Counted from the stretch's first letter, positions 36,827-46,049 are shown. The stretch is 64,000 nt of DNA from a marine gamma proteobacterium HTCC2143 (GCA_000169075.1 AAVT01000004.1:124001-188000), one strand, 5' to 3'. Numbers and translations: made by a program. Notes: generated by a model from the sequence alone, not told the origin.

Positions 36827-37120
36827 CTACTTCTTATCTTTTCGTAATCGGAGTAACCATGAACTTTTATTTTTTTCGGCATCATAGAAGACGGCGACGG
36901 TGAAGAAAAACATCAGGATCAAGATAATATGTGCCGCTATACTCATGCCGAAGTAAGTGATGCTGCCTAAATAAACAGCGAAGACGCCACTCCACATGAA
37001 CGCAAGTATGGTCATAATAAACATTCTGCTGGTCGGGTCGGGAATGTGTCTAAGAGGATTTTTACTGGAGTCAAAAATATAGGTGTAGGCATCGTAAATC
37101 CAAAGGCCGAATTTTTTCAT
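36827..37120 (-). CDS. Small two-helix membrane protein
   Basis: A 97-residue protein with two membrane helices (about residues 31-53 and 58-79), an N-terminal cytosolic segment (WIYDAYTYIFDSSKNPLRHI) and a basic C-terminal tail (LLRLRKDKK). Composition and ATG context look like a real gene. No family is recognised. It could be a small membrane-complex component. Confidence 0.6.
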   Translation of the reverse strand: MKKFGLWIYDAYTYIFDSSKNPLRHIPDPTSRMFIMTILAFMWSGVFAVYLGSITYFGMSIAAHIILILMFFFTVAVFYDAEKNKSSWLLRLRKDKK

Positions 37121-37637
37121 GTCAAAATCTCTTATTAAATTAGTCTTAATGTCGGTTGTACGGGGGCTGATCTGAGTTGGATCGATAGTTTACGGTTTAT
37201 TTTCCCTGTGCGATAGTGATCATAGTCATCGATTTCTACACGGTAAAGCACCAAGACCACCGTATCAAGGTGATATCTTGTCGATGATGGTTAGTCATGT
37301 CATAGATACGTTTCACTGTTATGGCCACCCTTGCAAGTGACTGTTGGTCAGATATAATCCAGCGAGGAGAGAGTCGGGTCTTCACAGCGGCGGTACGAGA
37401 GTTGCTGCTCACCTTTTGCGGTGTCTTTCGTCAGAGCGCTTTCGGCATAATAGCGGACAGCGGATGCTGTAGGGAGCGATTCTTGCCGAGGTGTGTTAAC
37501 TCTGCTTAGGACAACTGTGTCGGAGCATATCTGGCCATTGAGCAATGCTATTCACCCACCATATCTGTCATCATCGGTTGCCGAACCCGCTCGGTAATCG
37601 GTTGAGACGTTAAAAGGCACAAAGAGGTTCATCACAG
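37121..37637. other. Intergenic region before the molybdenum hydroxylase genes
   Basis: About 520 bases between a leftward small membrane gene and the rightward oxidoreductase pair. No ORF is convincing in composition and no RNA gene was found. The promoter of the downstream operon must lie here, but no confident element is visible. Confidence 0.4.
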
Positions 37638-38126
37638 ATGATCGAATTTACGTTAAATGGCAAGGCAGTCCGCACAGATGACGATCCTGGGACACCGCTT
37701 CTTTGGGTGGTGCGAGACACGTTTAAGCTCAAGGGGTCAAAATTTGGATGCGGTGCTGGATTGTGCGGCGCCTGCACTATGCATATCGATGGTAAAGCCA
37801 GTCGAACCTGTATGACACCGATCAGTGCAGTATCGGGACGCAATGTTACGACCATCGAAGGACTTGGCACGCCTGATGAACTTCATCCACTGCAGGCAGC
37901 CTGGGTTGAACTCAGCGTTCCCCAATGCGGCTACTGTCAGTCCGGTCAGATTATGTCTGCCGCATCGCTACTCAATAAAAATCCAACGCCTAGCAGTGCT
38001 GATGTTGACGCTGCCATGTCAGGAAATATCTGCCGGTGTGGTTGTTATGTCCGAATCAAGGAAGCTGTTTTAACGGTCGCCGGTCAGAGTCTCGCTTATA
38101 ACGCAGATGAGGAGATTAAGGCATGA
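37638..38126 (+). CDS. iorA: (2Fe-2S) subunit of a molybdenum hydroxylase, IorA-like
   Basis: A 162-residue small iron-sulfur subunit. The first, plant-ferredoxin-type cluster uses Cys38, Cys43, Cys46 and Cys58 (GCGAGLCGACTMH). The second, helical cluster uses Cys97, Cys100, Cys132 and Cys134 (QCGYCQSGQIM and CRCG). An additional Cys136 directly follows (CRCGCY), where Thr or Asn is usual. Electrons pass from the molybdenum site in the large subunit through the two clusters. The closest type is isoquinoline 1-oxidoreductase subunit alpha. The stop overlaps the next start (ATGA). Confidence 0.92.
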   Translation: MIEFTLNGKAVRTDDDPGTPLLWVVRDTFKLKGSKFGCGAGLCGACTMHIDGKASRTCMTPISAVSGRNVTTIEGLGTPDELHPLQAAWVELSVPQCGYCQSGQIMSAASLLNKNPTPSSADVDAAMSGNICRCGCYVRIKEAVLTVAGQSLAYNADEEIKA

Positions 38127-40321
38127 AAGCAATAAATATGTCCCGCAGAAAGTTTCTTAAAACCAGCAGCGTCGTTGGCGGTGGGCTGGTCGTGGGCTTT
38201 GCTATGACTGGATGCTCAACCGTAAAACTGCCTATCGAGATGTCTGACTATGGTTTTGTGCCCAACGCGTTTCTGCAGATAACGCCAGACAACACTGTCC
38301 GTTTTTATTGCCCTCGCGACGAGATGGGCCAAGGTGTTACCACCGGGCTTGGTACATTGATAGGAGAAGAATTGGACGTCCATCCTCAAGATATGGAAAT
38401 CTCTTTTGCGGGTGTGCACCGCGACTATAAAAACCCGGACTTTGGTGTGCAAGGTACGGGAGGTAGCAGTTCACTGAAAGCTCATTATTTACCATTGCGT
38501 CAGGTCGGTGCCAATACTCGTGCTCTGTTGGTCGAAGCCGCAGCGAGAGATCTGGGAGTTTCTGTCGGCGATATCGCCACCGAAAGTGGGCATGTCGTGG
38601 TCGCCGGAAAACGCTTTCCCTACGGACAATTTGTTGGTACGGCAGCATTACTCACGGCACCTGAGCAAGCCCCGTTAAAATTGAATGCTGACTTTCGATA
38701 CATTGGAACCGAGTTTTCCCGCGTCGACGCCATTGCTAAATCAACTGGAACAGCAGAGTTTGGAATTGATATTGATATACCCGGCATGCATCACGCCGTT
38801 GTCATAAGATCGCCGATCGCAGGGGCAAAATTAAGCTCGGTTGATAAGTCGGGTGCGCAAAATATGCCAGGAGTGACCGATGTGATTGAGATATCCAGTG
38901 GTGTCGCTGTGGTTGCTGAGAAGTACTGGCAGGCAAAAACCGCGGCTGAGAAACTTGATCCTACTTGGGACGACGTCGCCTTGGCAAAAGTTGATACCAG
39001 TACTGTCCGGCAAGATTATGCCGAGGCGATGAAGAATGAAGAAGGCGTCTCGGATACTGATGAAGGCAATGTTGTGGCAGGGCTTGAGTCTGCAGATCAC
39101 GTTATCGAATCAGAATATTGGGCACCCTATCTTGCCCATGCGCCAATGGAAACAATGAATGCCATAGTGCGTATAGAAAACGGCGAAGCAGATGTCTGGT
39201 CGGGTACTCAAGGTATTGTTGCTGCGCAAGGTCTGGTGGCTAGATTTTCTGGTATTCCTGTAGAGAAGGTCAGAGCACATAGTACTTATCTCGGTGGAGC
39301 TTTTGGTCGACGTGGGACCTTAACTCATGTGATTGAAGCGACGGAAGTTGCCGTCGCTTCGAACAAGCCGATTCACCTGTTGTGGTCAAGAGAAGATGAC
39401 ATTCGCAATGGCGTTTACCGGCCTGCATCGCTAATGAAAATTAAGGCGGGCGTAAAAAATGATGGCAGTATTACCGCGTGGCAGGCCAAAAGAGTTGGCG
39501 GTAATATTACTCCGAAGACGCTGGAAAACATGATGCCGGCTCTTTTCCCCGGCTTGGGAGATGGCACCATTGATTTTATGGTGGGGTTATCTCGGGACGT
39601 ATTTGCGAGTTGGGTTGTAGACCATTCAAGCGTTGAGGGGCTCTATGAAGACTATGACACGGCAAACAAAACTGTTGATCACGTGACGGTAGACCACAAC
39701 CTACCATTGACCTTTTGGCGCTCAGTTGGGCACTCGTACACGTCGCTTGCGAAAGAGGGAATGGTTGATGAGTTAGCTGAAAAAGTGGGTATGGACCCTG
39801 TGCAGTTTCGTGTCAACAACACTCAAAACAATCCTCGCCTGAATAACGTGATTAAAGTAGGGCAGCAACAGATGAAAAAAATGCAACCTGCGGAGGGTCG
39901 TTATCTAGGATTTGCATCGCACCACTCGTTTTCCACTGACGTCGCAGAAATTGCTGAAGTCTCCGTAGAAGGCAATGAAATCAGGGTACATAAAGTCACC
40001 TGTATTGTGGATTGTGGTATTGCGGTTAATCCAGACGTTGTTCGCGGCCAAATGGAGGGTGCCGTTATGTTTGGTCTCACAGCAGCACTGTATGGTGACT
40101 TGGACTTGGAACAAGGCGCCATTAAACAAAGTAACTTCCATGACTACCCTATTCTGCGAATGGGCGAGGCTCCGGAAGTTGATGTGATTATTATCGATAG
40201 CGGCACTGAGCCGACAGGAGTTGGTGAGCCGGGTTTACCGCCTATCGCTCCGGCTGTTGCTAGTGCGGTGTACAAAGCAACCGGGCAGCGACTGCGGTCA
40301 TTGCCATTTAAACTTGCCTGA
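38123..40321 (+). CDS. iorB: Molybdopterin-binding large subunit of a molybdenum hydroxylase, IorB-like
   Basis: A 732-residue catalytic subunit of the xanthine dehydrogenase family. It begins with a Tat-type signal (SRRKFLK followed by a hydrophobic stretch and a lipobox-like GCS), so it is probably exported folded with its cofactor. HLLWSREDDIRNGVYRP, GGAFGRRG and the final GVGEPGLPPIAPAVASAV, containing the active-site Glu, are the family signatures. There is no FAD subunit, typical of the isoquinoline-1-oxidoreductase group, which uses another electron acceptor. Substrate is likely an N-heterocycle or aldehyde, not determinable here. Its start overlaps iorA by four bases. Confidence 0.92.
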   Translation: MKAINMSRRKFLKTSSVVGGGLVVGFAMTGCSTVKLPIEMSDYGFVPNAFLQITPDNTVRFYCPRDEMGQGVTTGLGTLIGEELDVHPQDMEISFAGVHRDYKNPDFGVQGTGGSSSLKAHYLPLRQVGANTRALLVEAAARDLGVSVGDIATESGHVVVAGKRFPYGQFVGTAALLTAPEQAPLKLNADFRYIGTEFSRVDAIAKSTGTAEFGIDIDIPGMHHAVVIRSPIAGAKLSSVDKSGAQNMPGVTDVIEISSGVAVVAEKYWQAKTAAEKLDPTWDDVALAKVDTSTVRQDYAEAMKNEEGVSDTDEGNVVAGLESADHVIESEYWAPYLAHAPMETMNAIVRIENGEADVWSGTQGIVAAQGLVARFSGIPVEKVRAHSTYLGGAFGRRGTLTHVIEATEVAVASNKPIHLLWSREDDIRNGVYRPASLMKIKAGVKNDGSITAWQAKRVGGNITPKTLENMMPALFPGLGDGTIDFMVGLSRDVFASWVVDHSSVEGLYEDYDTANKTVDHVTVDHNLPLTFWRSVGHSYTSLAKEGMVDELAEKVGMDPVQFRVNNTQNNPRLNNVIKVGQQQMKKMQPAEGRYLGFASHHSFSTDVAEIAEVSVEGNEIRVHKVTCIVDCGIAVNPDVVRGQMEGAVMFGLTAALYGDLDLEQGAIKQSNFHDYPILRMGEAPEVDVIIIDSGTEPTGVGEPGLPPIAPAVASAVYKATGQRLRSLPFKLA

Positions 40322-40656
40322 GGTTGGCAGAGGTATTCTTATTACTCGGGCACCTCTGCCATTGCGCCGAGTGAATAAGTAACGGTGAGAATTAACAACA
40401 TTGATAATTGGCGAAGCAGAATAGCCCCCATGTTCTTAGTGACTGTCCTTTGTAACAACGCGTACTGTTGATGTTTATCGATATTAACACAAAGAATAAT
40501 CACAAGTGACAGGCTCAGTCGCGCTCAGCGGTGATAACGTCAGCGCAACTTATCAGCATTGCAATAACAATAGCGGGTATACTTAACGACACATTTACAG
40601 CGCCGCCTTGAGTTCTGCATACCAGAGGCACCTATTTTCTAATTGTCTAAATCCCT
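40322..40656. other. Intergenic region between iorB and the TrmY gene
   Basis: About 335 bases with no ORF worth noting. The left end carries the hairpins described at 40325-40361. A TATACT at about 40578 could be a -10 element for trmY, but no -35 at a proper spacing was found. Confidence 0.4.
40325..40361 (+). terminator. Hairpin after iorB, overlapping a second possible hairpin
   Basis: TGGCAGAGGT at 40325-40334 and ACCTCTGCCA at 40352-40361 form a perfect 10-bp stem. There is no T-tract. A second pairing, ACTCGG at 40344-40349 with CCGAGT at about 40367-40372, overlaps the first and cannot form with it. The site closes the iorAB unit and may be a factor-dependent terminator or 3' stability element. 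Confidence 0.45.
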
Positions 40657-41277
40657 ATGACTTCAGCCAGCAATTCAATTATCCGCACCTTTGTCTTGCG
40701 AGCGAGGGCCGCTCCAACTGATAGCGTGAGTCTTCTCGCTGCCGTGGGTAGCGATGCGCATACTGAGATTCTCGCGCACACGCTGATGAATGCAATTTTT
40801 GTTGCCCAATCTCACCGTGATAATGTTGTCCTGCATCTGGTACTTGAAAGGACTAAGGATTTTTCTCGTACGATTACAATCAATGCTAACGAATTACGCG
40901 ATCTCGGTGGCTTTCACGAACAGGCATTAATAAAAAAAATTGCTATTGCGCTTGATGTGTCTATCGGGATGATCAAAGAAGAGCGGCGTGAGGTAGAGTC
41001 AGGAATTAGTATCCGCACCGTGAGTTTTGAAAGACTGGTTCAGGAGCTGGCGGTCGACCATCAATTATTTATCATGGACAAAAAGGGTACTCCCATTCGG
41101 CAGCAGGGCTTCTCTAGTCGTCCCTGCTTCTTGCTCACAGACCACATACCCATGCCTAAAAAGAGCTTTAATACGTTAAAGCGACTCGGTGCAGAAAAAA
41201 TTAGTTTGGGGCCGAGAATGCTCTTTGCCTCCCAGTGTGTTGTTTTGATCCACAATGAGCTGGATAACAATCACTAG
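40657..41277 (+). CDS. trmY: TrmY-like SPOUT RNA methyltransferase
   Basis: A 206-residue protein of the DUF358/TrmY family, best known from archaea as the tRNA pseudouridine-54 N1-methyltransferase and present in some gammaproteobacteria. Recognised by RTFVLRARAAPTDS at the start, DAHTEILAHTLMNAIFVAQSHRD, the DHQLFIMDKKGTPIR segment and the C-terminal LLTDHIPMPKKSF with LGPRMLFASQCVVLIHNELD, which form the SPOUT knot and cofactor pocket. Whether it acts on tRNA in this bacterium is an inference. It is followed by a methyltransferase gene after 78 bases. Confidence 0.88.
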   Translation: MTSASNSIIRTFVLRARAAPTDSVSLLAAVGSDAHTEILAHTLMNAIFVAQSHRDNVVLHLVLERTKDFSRTITINANELRDLGGFHEQALIKKIAIALDVSIGMIKEERREVESGISIRTVSFERLVQELAVDHQLFIMDKKGTPIRQQGFSSRPCFLLTDHIPMPKKSFNTLKRLGAEKISLGPRMLFASQCVVLIHNELDNNH

Positions 41278-41355
41278 TGTTCCGTGTTAGCGCAGTGCCA
41301 TTGGGCTGCCATCATGGGTTAGATCCAATACTGAATAGACATGTAGAATACTTGT

Positions 41356-42585
41356 ATGAAAAATAATGCCAGTCCCCATCCTATCGTTCCTATAACCTTA
41401 GACACGTTTTTCATGTTGATTCGCGACAGTTTAAAGCAGGGCACGTGTAGTAAGCTGTTAATGACTAAATATCGCGGCGAAGAAAAAAATTTGCAACGAG
41501 TGGTAGTGCGACCTATTGAACTGAAAAATGAGCCTGTACTGTCGTTTGTCTATAGTTTTAAAGACCGGGACATTACTAAAAATTTTGGCCTTGCCGATGG
41601 CATAGAAAAAATTGAACATCTGTTAGGCGCGCAGTTCAGAAGCGCTCATCTGTTGACCACTGCCGAAGAAACCCAATTGGATATTAGTAAGAAGGGCAGG
41701 GTGGCAATGCATACGCGAAAACTGCAAAAAATGGAAAGTATATCCAGTGAGCATAATCGGGAGAAAAAGCGGTTTGTCGATATCAATCGGCCCTATTTAA
41801 CCGAACTGGGTATTACCGATCAACAGCATCGATTGATTCCATCTATGTCACGTAAGTGGAAACAGATTAATAAATTTATCGAAGTTTTAAGTCATGCATT
41901 GGATCAAGCATCTGTGGTGCAAGAAAATCCTATACAGGTCGTCGATTTTGGGTCAGGAAAAGGTTATTTGACCTTTGCGTTACACGATTTTTTGCGCCAT
42001 ACATTACACAATGCCTCCACCACTACCGGTGTTGAATTGCGTCCAGCACTAGCAGACCTATGTAACAAAACGGTGTCGAAACTGGAACATGAAGGACTGA
42101 ACTTTGTTTGCGGTGACGTTAAGACTCATGCTCCCACACATACGGATGTGATGATCGCCCTGCACGCCTGCGACACTGCCACCGATCACGCTATTCACTA
42201 TGGTATTCGGACACAAGCGGCTATTATTATGTGCTCGCCCTGTTGTCATAAAGAAATTCGTCCACAACTTCATAGCCCCGCTGTACTAGAACCAATGCTG
42301 CAACATGGTGTTCACTTAGGCCAGCAAGCAGAAATGATCACCGATTCCCTGCGGGCACTATTACTGGAAGCGCATGGCTACAGTACTAAGGTGTTTGAGT
42401 TTATAAGTTTGGAACACACTAATAAAAATAAAATGATTCTGGCGGTTAAACAGAACAAGGTGACGAAGGTCGACGCCGTATTGGAGAAAATAGCTTCGCT
42501 CAAAGCTTTTTATGGTATCACTGAGCAGTGTTTGGAACAGTTACTCGCCGCTCCAAAGAAAAATTCTGAGGAAAATTATCGGTAA
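41356..42585 (+). CDS. SAM-dependent methyltransferase, RNA-type
   Basis: A 409-residue methyltransferase. An N-terminal 150-residue domain with the MTKYRGEEKNLQRVVVRPIEL segment precedes the Rossmann core. The core has SAM motif DFGSGKGYLTFALHD, acidic ribose segment GVELRPALAD, ALHACDTATDHAI and MCSPCCHKEIR. The layout resembles the Methyltransf_32-type family related to glutathione S-transferase C-terminal-domain-containing methyltransferases. Substrate unknown; a nucleic-acid target is guessed from the neighbour TrmY. The 3' end faces the convergent MFS gene. Confidence 0.8.
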   Translation: MKNNASPHPIVPITLDTFFMLIRDSLKQGTCSKLLMTKYRGEEKNLQRVVVRPIELKNEPVLSFVYSFKDRDITKNFGLADGIEKIEHLLGAQFRSAHLLTTAEETQLDISKKGRVAMHTRKLQKMESISSEHNREKKRFVDINRPYLTELGITDQQHRLIPSMSRKWKQINKFIEVLSHALDQASVVQENPIQVVDFGSGKGYLTFALHDFLRHTLHNASTTTGVELRPALADLCNKTVSKLEHEGLNFVCGDVKTHAPTHTDVMIALHACDTATDHAIHYGIRTQAAIIMCSPCCHKEIRPQLHSPAVLEPMLQHGVHLGQQAEMITDSLRALLLEAHGYSTKVFEFISLEHTNKNKMILAVKQNKVTKVDAVLEKIASLKAFYGITEQCLEQLLAAPKKNSEENYR

Positions 42586-42642
42586 ACTGTAGACCTTGCG
42601 ACGGTAAATTTTTTCGATAAACCCCCGGGATTGCAGTGAACA

Positions 42643-42678
42643 CTCTGACTATGTCAACAGAGATTGACATAGTCAGAG
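42643..42678. terminator. Convergent hairpin with perfect 15-bp stem
   Basis: CTCTGACTATGTCAA at 42643-42657 is followed by CAGAGA and the exact reverse complement at 42664-42678. It lies between the stops of two convergent genes (methyltransferase and MFS transporter), so it could stop both transcripts. There is no T-tract, so intrinsic termination is not proven. It is the longest perfect stem of its kind that I noticed. Confidence 0.6.
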
Positions 42679-42691
42679 ATGATAATGGGTT

Positions 42692-44173
42692 CTAGTTACT
42701 GATTTTTTCCGTATTAATGGCCTTAAGTTTCCGTAAGTTTTCTTCATGCTGCTTGCGATCCAGTCGGTAGGTAGATATCACCGCAATCATGGTCAGCCAA
42801 ATAAAGAGAATGGCCGGAATGTAAAGCATCACTAGACGGTCGATCGACTCTGCGGCGACCTGAGTAGTGTCTGCGCCTTGTTGGAAGTCAGCGAGATACA
42901 ACAACATCGACGCCAACATTAAGCCTATGCCCTGGGTAGCCTTGCGAATAAAAGTAGAGGCGGCGAAAAATACACCCTCCGAACGACGTCCGGTTTTCAA
43001 TTCGCTCTGGTCGACCAAGTCCGCCATCATCGAGGCCACCAGAATTTGGAAGCAAATAATGAGGCCGGTATCGATAACACCGGTAATGAATACAAACCAG
43101 AATGTAAAGTCTTTACTTTCTGGTAATACGCCTAATAATTCGAGAGCCATAGGTAGTGGCGAACCAATAAATGCCACTAAGCCGACGATCATAGCGCCGC
43201 GCTTCTTGCCAATAGTATTAGTGACAATAGGTGCAAGAAAAAGACCGATAAAGGCTGCGAGGAATGTCCCCATGGTGATCAGCCCGGTTTGTATCGAGCT
43301 GAATCCCCAGAAGTATGTCCAGAAGTAAAAAGTGAGCGCAGCCGAAAGCCCAGTACCTATGGCACCTAACAAAGCGGCAAAAAACAGTGAGAAAAAAGAG
43401 CGGTCTGCCAGCGTGTCGGCAATTTCTTTGATGATTGCGCCCAGCGTGAGCTCACGTTTTGGCGGGGGGGCTTTTAGATTTGGTATTTGGGAGTGGGTGC
43501 CTAATGAAGAAACTATAATGGAAATAAAGATAAGGACGGACGCTATTTTCCCGTAAAGGGAGTAACTATCGGCGTTAAAACGTCCGTCGGTTATGCTGGC
43601 GGTGACGAACGCGGGAAACAGGAATAAAAACATCAACACTGACATGGTGTTGCCGCCAGTCCAGCCAAAATAATAGCGAAAGCTTAGCAGCGAGCTTCGC
43701 TGAACATAATCGTCGGTTAGTTCAGGTACTAAGGCTGTGCTGGGCGTTTCATACAGCGTTATACCCATACGAATAAATACCGCCATAATCAGCAAATACC
43801 AGAATAATTCCATTTGCGACCAATCTAATGGTGGACTCCACAAAAAGAAGTAACTTAGTGAGACCGGAACCGCAGCAGCGTACATAAAAGGATGTCGACG
43901 ACCCCAGCGAGAGCGGAGGTTATCGGACCAGTAGCCGACAATCGGGTCGGAAATGGCATCGATAACCAATGCCGCGGTAATGGCAATGCCCACCAGCCGC
44001 GCATCCAGGCCCACCACCTGGCTGTAAAACAGCAGCAGAAAATAATCAAAACCATTATTTTTTATACCGAAAGCCGCTGCCCCGAACCCATACGATAGCT
44101 TGGTCCAAAGAGTTGGCTTACTGGGTTTGTGTGCTATACCGGAATCTACAGATTGAAAGTTATTGTTATTCAT
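42692..44173 (-). CDS. GPH-family sugar:cation symporter (MFS)
   Basis: A 493-residue integral membrane protein of the glycoside-pentoside-hexuronide:cation symporter group of the MFS superfamily. About 12 helices are visible. The characteristic loop between helices 2 and 3 reads DPIVGYWSDNLRSRWGRRHPFMY, and the helix-4 region has IRMGITLYETPSTALVPELTDDYVQRSSLLSFRYYFGW. In this family cations (Na+ or H+) drive uptake of sugars or other small solutes. The substrate is unknown. No sugar-metabolising genes are adjacent. Confidence 0.9.
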   Translation of the reverse strand: MNNNNFQSVDSGIAHKPSKPTLWTKLSYGFGAAAFGIKNNGFDYFLLLFYSQVVGLDARLVGIAITAALVIDAISDPIVGYWSDNLRSRWGRRHPFMYAAAVPVSLSYFFLWSPPLDWSQMELFWYLLIMAVFIRMGITLYETPSTALVPELTDDYVQRSSLLSFRYYFGWTGGNTMSVLMFLFLFPAFVTASITDGRFNADSYSLYGKIASVLIFISIIVSSLGTHSQIPNLKAPPPKRELTLGAIIKEIADTLADRSFFSLFFAALLGAIGTGLSAALTFYFWTYFWGFSSIQTGLITMGTFLAAFIGLFLAPIVTNTIGKKRGAMIVGLVAFIGSPLPMALELLGVLPESKDFTFWFVFITGVIDTGLIICFQILVASMMADLVDQSELKTGRRSEGVFFAASTFIRKATQGIGLMLASMLLYLADFQQGADTTQVAAESIDRLVMLYIPAILFIWLTMIAVISTYRLDRKQHEENLRKLKAINTEKISN

Positions 44174-44301
44174 AGTGATCTAGGGACTTCCTTTTACCAG
44201 TCCGAGGGATATAAATTGTTTGCAAGAATATCGCAGTTTTTACCCTAATAGGTATTCCCTCAAATACCGAACAACATTATGTATCACCAGACCTCTTACC
44301 G

Positions 44302-44871
44302 CTAGCGTCCCATCGTGTAAAACTCACTATTGGGACGCATCGACGTAAAATTTGCCATACGGTTACTAAGCCCAAAAAATGCAGTAATAGCTGCAATATC
44401 CCAGCAATCCTCGGCAGAAAAGCCATGTTCTTTGAGTTTCTCAAAATCACTGTCTGAAATAGATTTTGCATCGAGGCTAATTTTCATAGCAAAATCGAGC
44501 ATAGCACTCTGCCGGGGCGTAATGTCTGCTTTGCGGTAATTAACAGCTACTTGATCAGCGATCAGTGGATTTTTGGCACGAATCCGCAGAATTGCACCAT
44601 GGGCAACTACACAGTACTGGCAATTATTGGCACCCGATGTGGCAGTGACGATCATCTCCATGTCGGCCTTGTTCAGACCGCTGTCTTTTTCCATCAAAGC
44701 ATCATGGTAGGCAAAAAAGGCCCTGAATTCGGCAGGACGATGCGCTAGCACGAGGAAAACATTGGGTACAAATCCGGCTTTCTCTTGAACGGCAAGAATT
44801 GTATTTCTAATATCTTCGGGTAGATCTTTTATTTCGGGTATCGGGTAGCGGCTGATCGGTGGTGTAGTCAT
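44302..44871 (-). CDS. Carboxymuconolactone decarboxylase/AhpD-family peroxidase-like protein
   Basis: A 189-residue all-helical protein of the AhpD/carboxymuconolactone decarboxylase family. The CxxC redox motif with nearby His is CQYCVVAHG. AhpD-type proteins use this pair as a peroxidase or disulfide reductase, so antioxidant function is probable but not certain. The N-terminal segment around 20-50 (TILAVQEKAGFVPNVFLVL) and the FFAYHDALM stretch match the uncharacterised peroxidase-related group. It is divergent from the HIT gene across about 300 bases. Confidence 0.88.
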   Translation of the reverse strand: MTTPPISRYPIPEIKDLPEDIRNTILAVQEKAGFVPNVFLVLAHRPAEFRAFFAYHDALMEKDSGLNKADMEMIVTATSGANNCQYCVVAHGAILRIRAKNPLIADQVAVNYRKADITPRQSAMLDFAMKISLDAKSISDSDFEKLKEHGFSAEDCWDIAAITAFFGLSNRMANFTSMRPNSEFYTMGR

Positions 44872-45179
44872 GACAATTGTCCTTAGAAAGAAAAGGGATC
44901 TAACAGTGCTTTAAGTGAACGGCTAAAAAGTGACGATGCATTAAGGCTTACGCTCGCCCGATAATCTAATATAACTGACGTCCAATTACACCTATTACTG
45001 CTGGATAACAGAATTGCTTGTGACTAGGGCACGCTCACAGCTCTAAAGATAATCAATAACCTGTATGGTTACTTGTTTCACTCTTGCCGCCGGGCTGTAA
45101 GATTGCTTTTTTTAATCGCTTCGCGATACTGTATAGTGCAGCCAAAAGACACCTGTATCCCTATAATAAGGAGCGCGCA
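44872..45179. other. Intergenic region between divergent AhpD-like and HIT genes
   Basis: About 300 bases with no gene. ATCGC-TTC-GCGAT at about 45118-45130 is a perfect small dyad. TATAGT at about 45133-45138, in plus orientation, could be a -10 element for the HIT gene, but the -35 is weak. No tRNA or repeat was found. Confidence 0.35.
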
Positions 45180-45602
45180 GTGCACCAATCAGATGATTGT
45201 ATATTTTGTCAAATTGTTCAGGGTAATGCCCCCTGCCATAAAGTTCATGAGGATGATCTCACCATAACATTTCTGGATATATTTCCCGCGACAGCAGGCC
45301 ATCTATTAATTGTTACCAAAGAGCATTTCAGCGATTTGTTAGAGGCAACTCCAGCGGCTATAGCCCAAGTAGGCGCAAACTCGGTGGCGGTTGCGGCAGC
45401 TATCCAGCAAGTAATTGCGCCTGATGGTTTGGGCATTTATCAACTCAACAAGCCGGCAGCTGGGCAGACTGTTTTTCACTACCACATGCACTTGATTCCG
45501 CAGTTCGATGGTCAAAGCATCGGTATTCATTCTAAAAAGCAGGGGGACCCGGCGGAGTTATTATTGTTGGCGGAGCAATTCCGAAAGAACCTTACACACT
45601 AG
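45180..45602 (+). CDS. HIT-family nucleotide-binding hydrolase
   Basis: A HIT protein of 140 residues, starting at GTG with AAGGAG upstream; a longer frame upstream lacks a ribosome site. CIFCQIVQG near the N-terminus and HYHMHLIPQF with the histidine triad near the C-terminus identify the Hint/HIT branch, which hydrolyses phosphoramidate and adenylated nucleotides. The FLDIFPATAGHLLIVTK segment is typical. It is followed by the DUF4399 gene after 19 bases, so the two may be cotranscribed. Confidence 0.92.
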   Translation: MHQSDDCIFCQIVQGNAPCHKVHEDDLTITFLDIFPATAGHLLIVTKEHFSDLLEATPAAIAQVGANSVAVAAAIQQVIAPDGLGIYQLNKPAAGQTVFHYHMHLIPQFDGQSIGIHSKKQGDPAELLLLAEQFRKNLTH

Positions 45603-45620
45603 TCAGAGAGCTTAGAAGTC

Positions 45621-46049
45621 ATGAAAAAACCACTGTATCTATTATTAATCTTGCTCACGTCTTTTTCTTCATTGATTGCGTCAGCGTCGCCTGCCTCGCA
45701 GTCAAGTTCCCCTGAAGGTGCCATCGTCTATATCATTAGCCCGGTGGACGGTGCGGTAGTCAATAGTCCCGTGCTGATTAGGTTTGGTTTAAAAGGCATG
45801 GGAGTTGCTCCAGCGGGGACGGACAGAGCAAACACCGGCCATCATCATTTGTTAGTTGACGGAGAGGCGTTGCCGAACATGACGACAGCGATGGGGGCAA
45901 ATGTTAAACATTTCGGAGGAGGACAAACTGAAGCATCCGTTGAGCTGTTGCCCGGAGAGCATACATTACAGTTGATTATGGGTGACAAATACCATGTTCC
46001 ACACACACCACCCGTGGTGTCTGAAAAAATAACCGTAACCGTACAATAG
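45621..46049 (+). CDS. Exported DUF4399 protein
   Basis: A 142-residue protein with an N-terminal signal peptide (about 1-22, ending ASA). The mature part has the family signature NTGHHHLLVDGE, KHFGGGQTEASVELLPGEHTLQL and HVPHTPPVVS, which identifies the DUF4399 family of periplasmic or outer-membrane-associated proteins. The HHH cluster and C-terminal His residues could bind metal, but no function is known. It ends 23 bases before the convergent murI stop. Confidence 0.88.
   Translation: MKKPLYLLLILLTSFSSLIASASPASQSSSPEGAIVYIISPVDGAVVNSPVLIRFGLKGMGVAPAGTDRANTGHHHLLVDGEALPNMTTAMGANVKHFGGGQTEASVELLPGEHTLQLIMGDKYHVPHTPPVVSEKITVTVQ

Noticed and set aside
42867..43328. 153-codon plus-strand frame inside the MFS transporter gene
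   Set aside because: It is the complement of a membrane-protein coding frame and has no family features.
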